The notes under the pieces are model-generated. The model worked only from the letters and a program-made list of their open reading frames with translations. It was not told where the DNA came from and searched no databases. This document shows positions 44,693 to 64,000 of a stretch of DNA of 64,000 nt, one piece after another (position 1 is the first letter of the stretch; each line of letters starts with the position of its first letter). Source of the DNA: Aphrophora alni (Eukaryota > Arthropoda > Insecta > Hemiptera > Aphrophoridae). Position numbers and translations under genes: made by a program. The stretch is taken from positions 14,371,819 to 14,435,818 of the forward strand of contig OY740776.1 of assembly GCA_963513935.1 (NCBI GenBank). Reading direction: 5' to 3'.

Positions 44693-47271
44693 ATCCTTTA
44701 ATTTACACTAATGTAACGTACAGCGTATAACATAAACATAGACTGGTAATGCAGTCACAAACTTGACTCACATAGTCACTGTACAAATTTCTCATAACCC
44801 AAAAAAGCCGAAATTCCTTCTGTGTAAATTGTAAGTTTCTTCAATATTAATGGATTTTGAGACTTGAAAATTGTTTCGTGTTGTTATCAAATATCAAACA
44901 AGGTAAATAGTTTAAGTTTGCATCATATTTAGCCACTAAATACTAAGGTGAGCTTCAATGCATAACTACCGATTGTACATTGATTTAGTTTTTATTATGG
45001 CTCCTAGTTCTGAAATTACTAATTACCAAATTACAAAGTCAAAGTATTTTATATACTGTCGACTGAACAGGAAATGAGCAATATTATGAACTGATTACTT
45101 TTTTAATTAGTTTTAAATACTTTTTGTACAAAAGTATCTTGTACATATATAAATTTTAAAAAAAGCTAACATAAGCTGTCCTAGATACCAAATATTCCTC
45201 ATGAAGCTTAAAACCATAGAATTCGATAAAACTAGTATGTAGTTTATAGCATTTTGTACAATTCAAACATGTTCATATAAAGCAGTAAAATGCTTAATTA
45301 CTTTGATATAACACAGTTTCAATGGATATTATCAAATTCAACTAAATTGTTTACGAAATATTCACAATTTTTAATGCATAGGAAAATTGTCTTCACTAAT
45401 TAGGCATATTCACAAAATGGTAATTGTGAAGTGTAAATAATATTTGTTAAATCATCTACTGTAACAATATAAATACAGTATTAAAACACTCAATAATATC
45501 ACTTGAAAGAAAAATGTAAACAACAAAAAACACTATTATTTTGGTATTATTGCACCAGATTATTGATCTATTCATGTGTTAAAGTCTCTAATATTAATGC
45601 AATGGAAATGGAATATGGACAAAACTTTTTCCAAATTTACACAATCAAAAAATTTAATTTGAGAAAGATAAATGTTCGATTTTTTAATGTTTACGTATTT
45701 GGTAGATCAACAAGAAATTAATTCAAAAATTTCCTGTTTTGAAGAAAATATTCCTTAAAATAAGAAAGAAAACTCACATTACTAATTTTATGATGCCTCC
45801 CTTCTATAGGTAAAAATGAAAAATGAAATCCAGGAGGGTGAAAAACAGGAAACGCAAAAAGCAATCTGAGAATACAAATGCTTTCTTGATTGAGTGAGAG
45901 CTGAGCAATACAGTTTTTGTCAATAAATTAATATGCGAACTGAAATATAAAAACTACATGTTATAATTTATAATGTGATTAAAATAAACTATTATTGACA
46001 TTAAAGAAAATATTTTTCAGTTTTACACAAATGACACCTCCAGAAAATTCAAATTTTATTTACCGGTTGTCTCAGGTCCACAGTACAGTGTACACCAGTC
46101 AATATGTATAATATAATATTTTATAACGTCTATGAATATTTTTTTAATAAATGAATAGATTTAAATGTAAAATATACTATTATAGAATCTATTTATAATA
46201 ATTTATTGGAAAGATAAAATACAATATTTATTTAATTTACAAATACATTTATTAATTTGTATTTATAAATATTAAAGATATTATTTAATTTTATTCTCTC
46301 TTTTATTTTCAAAGATTAGACCTAATCAACTAATCAATCAATATTACACAAATCACTTTAGCAAAATAAATAGTATATAATAAAACCATTTTAAATTGAT
46401 GCTAAAATACATAGTCTTGGAAGCTGCTATACGGCAAAAATTGTAAACTACTAAACATGTGTATTTGGATTTTGGATTTTATATTTTGATTTGTAATGTA
46501 ATGTATACACAATACATAGTATACAAAGATTTTAAGCTGTAATGGTGTAATGTAATACGCGGTATGAATATAGTGAATAGTGAATATACACATTTTTTAC
46601 ATATTTAAGGTGTTCCAGACTCTAAACTTCCAGAGAGAATAGGACTAGAGCATGGGACCTAGATAAGGAATTCAAAAGATAGATTGATCCTTTAACTATC
46701 AATCCAGTTGATCTGTTCATTTATTTTATTCTTTTAGTACTGCACTCAGTGCACTGCCATTCATTGAAGAAATAAGAATTCGGTTGTCCCTAACCTAGAA
46801 AACTAGTGAGTACAAATTTCATTTAATTTTAATTTTTTGTTTACAATATTTGAATTTATATTTGTACAGTAGTTTAATTATTTTGTAATCAACATTTACA
46901 TATAATTTAAGGCGGTAGAAGTATAATACGGTCGCCTTTTTTCATTTAACTGAAACCTATGCAACTGGCGGGAACAACTTTATTTTATTTCCAAGCTACA
47001 ATACTTAACATTATGTATGCAATATTTTTTTATTTAACTTATTGTAATTTTATAATAAATGAATATTGAAGCACAATAATTTAAATGTTAAAGGCACTAA
47101 TGGGCTTGTCTGCAGCTCGTATGTTAAACAGGTTCTTACCAATATCAGTTAACCTATAAAAAGTCAATTAGCAACACCACAAAAGAAATCTGACTTGTTA
47201 TTCGTCGAGTTAAAAATAAACAAAATCAAATAACCACAAAATCTTTGTATTTTATATTTGTAACTAATTTT
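44693..47271. other. No gene seen
   Basis: A 2.6-kb AT-rich stretch. I looked on both strands for transposase, RT and exon-like blocks and found none. Reading frames at 45503-45721 and 46402-46593 are low-complexity. Confidence 0.35.
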
Positions 47272-47814
47272 GTTACAGTAATTGTTTACAATGAAAGTTA
47301 CAGGTATTTTTGGCGATTTTTTAAAAAATATGTTCTACATACCTTATTCCTAATAATAAAATAAGTTTTCTATGCGGAGCTAACTTTTCACCAAAAAAAT
47401 CATAATTTCTGAACTACGAAATTCAATACCTACATTGATAGATCACCACAGTCAAGCAACATTCAGCACGGTTAGTACTTGGACGGGTGACCGATGGGAA
47501 CCCATACACTATTTCTATTTTTTTCAAATTTACGCATAGGTCAGGTAAGGTGCTATATATATATATAGCCACCTTACTTGACCTTGTAAGTTAAAAATTT
47601 ATGTACAAACCTATATTAATGTGTAATTCACTTAATGGACCTTAACCTAGAAAAGTTGAAATTATGTTTTTTTTTTGTTCTTGAAAACGGTATTTTATCT
47701 TTCTGCGTGGAAAACTTATTTTATTATTAAGAAATAAGGTATGTAGAATGTGATTAAAAAATAAATCGCCAAAAATACCGGTAACTTTCATTGTAAACAA
47801 TTACCTTTTGTAAC
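47272..47814. repeat. Foldback element carrying a 5S-rRNA-like segment
   Basis: Outer arms of about 100 bp are imperfect inverses. They contain 'aattgtttacaatgaaagtt', 'ggtatttttggcgatt', 'tctacataccttatt' and 'aataataaaataagttttc', closing at 47814. The middle holds a 5S-like segment (47441-47510) and a separate hairpin at 47539-47577 ('taaggtgc(ta)n..gccacctta'). No coding sequence is present. Its superfamily is unknown. Confidence 0.75.
47441..47510 (+). ncRNA. 5S rRNA-derived segment (pseudogene or SINE3-like head)
   Basis: 'gatcaccacagtcaagcaac', then 'gcacggttagtacttggacg' and 'ggtgaccgatgggaac' match in order and spacing the 3' two-thirds of arthropod 5S rRNA (GATCACCGAAGTTAAGCAAC ... 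GGTTAGTACTTGGATGGGTGACCG..TGGGAAC). This region includes the internal promoter elements. The 5' third of 5S is not present, so it is not a functional rRNA gene. Confidence 0.75.
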
Positions 47815-49718
47815 TCATTCATATGTCAAGTCATTCAGGTCATGACACTCACCATCTCAGATTTTGATGAAACTTTCTGTTTTTTATCATTTCACATAGG
47901 CCTAGATTTGAAAGTATACAAAATTTTACCTTAACAGATTTTTTTTATAGGTACTAGATATGCAGGGAAAATAGGCTTTTTTGCCAGGTCTGAGGCTATG
48001 AAAAAAACTTGTAAGCCCCTCCTGTAAATAAAAAAATGTGTATCTCTGCTGTTTTCAAGGCAAATTCTATGAAAATTTGTAATATTGTTAAATGAACTGT
48101 GCTGTAGGGAAAAATAAATACTGCATGCCTACCACTTGAATGCCTGCGAGGGGACACAGGTGCGGGAAAGAATGTTGCCCCACCCCTGCGTCGCACTTGT
48201 CATATTGCCTAGCAACTCTACCTACTACTCAAGCTGACAGTGTATGGCACTCAACAGTATAACATAGGCCTATATTAATGTAATTTATTGATACTATGTC
48301 CAACTATGAAGCCATGTTTAACATTGTAGTGAATGGTGCCATAATATGTTGAAAAACATTAGCAAACAATTAGATTCAGTAAGTATATACAGAGGGTGGG
48401 CTTGCCGATGTTTTTGGATTGGCTCATAGGCGAGTTTGTTGGGAGAAGTGATAGAGTAATGGCAGCCACATTCCTATCATAGGCATTCAAGTCGTAGCGC
48501 CACAGTAAACTCTTCATGTTTAATTAATGAGTTTGGTATACAAAAATGTTTGTATGGTTTCCAAAAAGATTTTCAGTATGAAAACAGTGTTTTACAAAAA
48601 AATCGATATCTCTAAAAGGCAGTATGATAATTAAGAATTAAAAAAAAAAAAAAAAATCTTAACTCTAATAAATTTGGTATCATCTTAAACAATAAAACAC
48701 ATGGTATTTTAATTGCTTCATGGTTTTAAAACATTTTACAAAATAAGAAATATGATTTTTTAAATCTACCGGTAGGATTACACATCAATTTCAAAAGTTA
48801 GGCCTATCTAAAGAAATGATCAAGTAATTATGACCCATAATTTATTAATAATTAAAAAATGTACATGCCATAAAATAAAACACAAGCATTTTAAATTATA
48901 ATATAAAGTGGATTTCGTACTTTTACATTTCTTATTTTCTACTAAGGTAATGTATTTTGGTAGGCTACTTCAAAAGTGTCTTCCACCAAAATATGATCTA
49001 ATTGTTTCAAAATAAGGTAGGTAGTATACGATTTCAACAATTTTCTTAACTAAATTTCAAGGCAGACTAGAATTCATAATTACAGTACCTGTATTACAAG
49101 TAAGTATTGTAGGCTATACGATCATATTTTATTATTCAGGGGTTTAATTCTCCAAGTAAAAATCATATTTCTGTCTTTGTCCTCAAGTTTAAATCTACTT
49201 TATGAAAAATAGTTTCTCTGTCCATTTTTCAAGTTTTAACCAGAGCTAGGTATAAATGTTTGCTATCTATATGCCAAATTTTATATTCTAAAAATGCTTA
49301 GTTTGCCAACAGTATGCCTTTTTATCTACACATGTCTTCCTATGACTAAATATCACATTTCTGTCTTATTTCCTTAAGTTTAAATCTACTTAATTTTATT
49401 TTATTTATTTATTTTTTTCACTTTTCTAATTTTAATCCGTGGGAGATGTCAGTGTTTGATTTATATTGTTTTTTACATTGCCTTAAAAAAAAAAAAAAAC
49501 GCTCAGTTTGTCCACAATGCTCTCTTAGTATTGTAAGGATAACATTTATTTTATTCGAATGTAAAAATGTATCCGGTCCAACCTATTCTCATTTCCGTGT
49601 TTTGTGCTTTAATTATTCTTTGTTTTATTATTTCAGTATTATAATTATAATTATTTTTGTTGTTTATATTAAACAACTTATTTGATTTTGAACGATAGAC
49701 TTCCACGGTTACAAACAT
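47815..49718. other. No gene seen
   Basis: AT-rich with A-runs near 48640-48656 and 49483-49498. A further copy of the 'aataaggtaggtag' core lies at about 49011-49025. Nothing else recognised. Confidence 0.35.
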
Positions 49719-49869
49719 AATTATGATCTTGATCTTCGGGGTTCGACCCCCTTGTTCTTGACATTTGTTAAGCCTTGAGAATGGACATCAGTAAAGTGCC
49801 CAAAACGTCGGCTGTGCTCAACGCGCAGACAATATTGACGCGATCGAACCCCGAAGAACAAGATCATAA
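49719..49869. repeat. Foldback element with hammerhead-like middle
   Basis: Outer arms 'ttatgatcttgatcttcggg' plus 'gttcga' pair with the inverse ending at 49869. The loop contains CTTGAGAATGGACATCAG, then GTGCCCAAAACGTCGGCT (about 49774-49813). This is the TTGANAATGG, stem, AAAAC, GTC arrangement seen in the other foldbacks. It lies about 175 bp upstream of the coiled-coil gene's start. Confidence 0.7.
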
Positions 49870-50045
49870 CTTATTTGATTTACAATATACTAAATAAGTA
49901 ATATCCTTCTGGTCTATAATGTCTTGCGTTGGTTGTACTACTAGACCCGAAAAGGGAGGATGTAAAAGTGGACTGAACCGGATGTAATTTTGTGCCTAAC
50001 TTTAATGATGTCTGTCATTTCAGATTCTCTTGTTACTTGTTAGAG

Positions 50046-61469
<11,424 letters not shown>

Positions 61470-63334
61470 GTAAGTACACAATTATTTGAAAAAATAAACA
61501 TTTGTATCCGAACTTTCCTTTTTTTAATTTTTTTTATATTTATATAAGGCAATGATAACTGTCTTACACCTTTTTAAACACATGAAAAAAATCCAAGTTG
61601 GGTGTTAATGATGAAATGAAATTTATTTCGAACTCAAAGAGATAGGCAATCTTTCAAGACAACCCTACCAGGAATAATTTTTGTAAGTGGGGTTAAGTTA
61701 ATTTTAGTTTATCTATTCAATTTATGCTTTATCAAGTTACTTTAAGTTGTAAGTCTGCGTTCTTACAAACTTATTATTCTATCTATTATTTTAATATACC
61801 TAAGGTAGGGTTACATTCTGGTCGTAATTAACAGTTATTTCTATAAACGGGGCAATGGAGAATACAATGACTTAGCCAGACATTTTGATAAAAACAAGAA
61901 ATCTCCCTTTTATTGAAACTAAGGACAAAAACATTACTATATATCAACAGGCAATTTACTTAAATCTAAGAGTCATTTTTGTTATAATACAAATTATCAA
62001 GCATGTGCTAAAATCCAAATTAAAAGTTTTTTACAATTCTTTCTCACTACAACTCATCTCCTAATGATTACTTATTTCAGCTTTCACTTTACTCACGAAA
62101 TACCAGTCCATATTGTGTTAGCTTCCTTCTATATCACAACTACTTAAAATCCTCCATCTTATCGTTGAAAACTGAGTCTGTCCAGCCGTCTCATAACGTG
62201 ACTGTATTACTCTGAATCCTGACAAAGGCACGCTTCGAGAAGACGCTCATTGCTGAGGCTCATGGGAAATCTCTCCAGGGTTTAATTTCCTGCTAGCACG
62301 GCCTTTTGCAACGTCTGTGTTATCCGAAGGTTACAAGTCTGTGTCACCTCACGCGCACAATTTGAAATTACGTTTTCACTTGTATAGTTTTAATTTGTTT
62401 ATTAGTAATCATTAGGTTATTATTATTGTTCATTTGAAGATTGTTTAAATACATTTTATAATTACTTATTATTATAAAATACTTATTATTTCTATCATCC
62501 TATAATTAGTTCATATTTATTATTAATATTAAATATTGTTTTATTAATTACTGGTTGGAGAGTGTCCCATGCTTACATTTTAAGTTCATGGATCTTACAA
62601 GCTTTTTATTTGGGAGAGCAATATGTCTTTATGGCTGATGTACAAAAACAATAAACTGATCAATTGAAGAACTAAGTGTTTAAGGCAAAATATAATAAAT
62701 GAAGCGAGACGTTTTGATCTTGAACATAACAAGTAAATAAAGAAATTTAGTTTTGTTCTTTGTTTATGCAGCCGGTTCTTTATTTTTAATTTTAAAAAAC
62801 TATACAATTGTCTTTTGAATCTAAAGTGATATTTTCATTTAACTTATATTGAGTCTAACCATTGGTTTTGCGTATACTAAATATATTGCCAATGGCCTTG
62901 GAATGTTTTGAAACTAAAGAATAGAGGCTCAATGCTGTCACCTAACGGCTCACTTCTTGTAGACTGCCATATTCTAGAGTTCCAAGCAGTTATGACTTCA
63001 CTCACTCTCCTTCCCACCATAAATTGTGTGTATATATTCTGTAAAAAAAAACTGAATAATTATAATTTAATTTCACTGGTCATTTATATAGAAGCACTAT
63101 GTCCATTTCATTGATAACGCTATTTGCTATTCTAACTAAAATTAGTACAAAAATTAATTAACTACTACACAGTTGTATGATTGAGTAGTGCAGTGGAACA
63201 GTCAAGGGAAACCGGTGTCCAAATCCTCACACGCTAGGACAATCTGAACTACAACAGTTTAACCCACCTTTGTAAGCTTCACTTTATCGTATGCAATGGG
63301 ATTTCTTCTTAGATATTCTGTGGTCTAACCTATA
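61470..63334. other. Downstream of exon 4, no further exon identified
   Basis: AT-rich except for a GC-richer patch at about 62160-62360. No coding block in phase with exon 4 was recognised. Box A-like 'tagtgcagtgga' at 63186 with a poor box B at about 63214 was too weak to call a tRNA or SINE. Confidence 0.35.
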
Positions 63335-63338
63335 TTAA

Positions 63339-64000
63339 CCCTTAGCACGCATATGACGGGATTTCACGTAACCCTCAACGTGACTGGTAACGCGTATGAC
63401 GGGGATATCTCGATTGAACACTACTTGACTTCTGCAGGTATTTTTAATTCGTTTAAAGTCCAATAGAGTGCAGGGAAATGTCCTATTGGTGTAACGTGAC
63501 ACTCGCACTACGGTCTTTGTTCTCGATCACCTGTCGTTGGTCTTTATTTGGTTGTTATAGCAACCAGGCGCCATTTTGTGTTCTGCTCCAGCCAGTATAA
63601 CATGATTTCTCGTTCTAGTAAGCTACGACTGTCAGTTGTGAAATGTTTTGTGTCGGTGTTATAACTGTTCATTGTTGATTTGTTTAGGCCGTATTATTTA
63701 TATTTTAGGTTATAGTATACATTTTTATTTTGTGTAAAATAGGCTAGTTATAAAAATGGCAAACCCTGACGACCATGGATTTGATCAATTTATCAATGAT
63801 ATAATGAATGCATCTTTATCAACTACAGAATACATTTTGAAATATAGACAGTTTCTATGGACACAGTATTATCGTCAAATATTGTTTGTGTGTTTATATG
63901 TATACGGTATTTAGTCTATATCAGTAATTTTTTTGATGTCCTGAATGTAGATAATTATTATGAGCAGTAGAAAGATATTTTTGATACGGTATGTTGATTT
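63339..64000 (+). mobile_element. piggyBac-like element, left end (runs off window)
   Basis: The sequence TTAA (63335-63338) is followed by CCCTTAGCACGCATATGACG, the TTAA + CCCTT ending expected of piggyBac-like transposons. A partial repeat 'cgcgtatgacgggg' lies 42 bp inside. About 420 bp in, an ATG at 63756 opens a frame of 52 residues, 'MANPDDHGFDQFINDIMNAS' and onward, to a stop at 63914. The position is that of the transposase start, but the frame is short and has no catalytic residues. It could be a first exon, a frameshifted copy, or a MITE remnant; the right end is beyond the window. Confidence 0.6.

Noticed and set aside
63186..63250. tRNA or tRNA-SINE
   Set aside because: A box A-like string is present but box B is poor and no cloverleaf can be drawn.

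Overview
This is a stretch of an animal nuclear genome. It is strongly A+T-rich, has kilobase-scale introns with GT..AG borders, and carries very many transposon remains. The repertoire (mariner/Tc1, hAT, Merlin, piggyBac, CR1/Jockey-type LINEs, Penelope-like elements, copia, and a DUF7869-like multicopy protein) fits an insect, and I would guess a hemipteran; that assignment is inference. No bacterial operon, CRISPR array, phage, or complete rRNA or tRNA gene is seen.

Two host genes are supported, both incomplete in the window. (1) On the minus strand, five coding exons (12601-12524, 10813-10688, 8052-7907, 6276-6152, 3636-3496) have matching splice phases and encode the N-terminal half of a GLUT/SLC2A-type sugar transporter. 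The C-terminal half was not found and must lie left of position 1 or be lost. (2) On the plus strand, four coding exons (50046-50145, 52659-52759, 57128-57282, 61346-61469) have matching phases and encode the start of an acidic, helical, coiled-coil protein that I do not recognise. It continues beyond the window or into exons I could not identify.

The rest is repeats, many with exact boundaries. 0-3.5 kb: mariner and LINE relics. 3.5-12.6 kb: transporter gene whose introns hold an iteron-bearing TIR element (7052-7813) and a mariner/Tc1-like element (8437-9140) inserted in a LINE RT fragment. 12.7-13.8 kb: two long foldback elements. 14065-21898: a complete LTR element with 1434-bp LTRs, a 4-bp target duplication and a single 443-residue ORF on the minus strand, with no recognisable pol. 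22-30 kb: foldbacks, a 181-bp tandem duplication, a LINE RT, and mariner-like and pogo/Tigger-like elements. 30.8 kb: a long CT microsatellite. 31.4-32.2 kb: DUF7869-like relic. 33.5-36 kb: LINE and mariner relics. 38095-40095: hAT element with 8-bp target duplication. 40.5-41.7 kb: complex local repeats. 42.3-42.9 kb: Penelope-like GIY-YIG end. 47.3-47.8 kb: foldback carrying a 5S-rRNA-like segment. 50654-51430: Merlin element with 8-bp target duplication. 54.2-56.2 kb: copia RT split by a 474-bp MITE, then a second Penelope-like fragment. 58.4-59.3 kb: mariner relic. 63339-end: left end of a piggyBac-like element.

The most interesting pattern is a short structured motif resembling a hammerhead-ribozyme core, written [C/T]TGAN[G/A]A, hairpin, [G/A]AAAC, a few nt, then [G/A]T[C/A]. 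It recurs in the non-repeated part or on an arm of several otherwise unrelated foldback elements (12.9, 13.7, 49.8, 51.8 kb), beside the Penelope-like 3' end (42.4 kb) and at 38.0 kb. The copy at 51780-51812 has an intact core. All calls come from reading the sequence by eye; no alignment or search was run.
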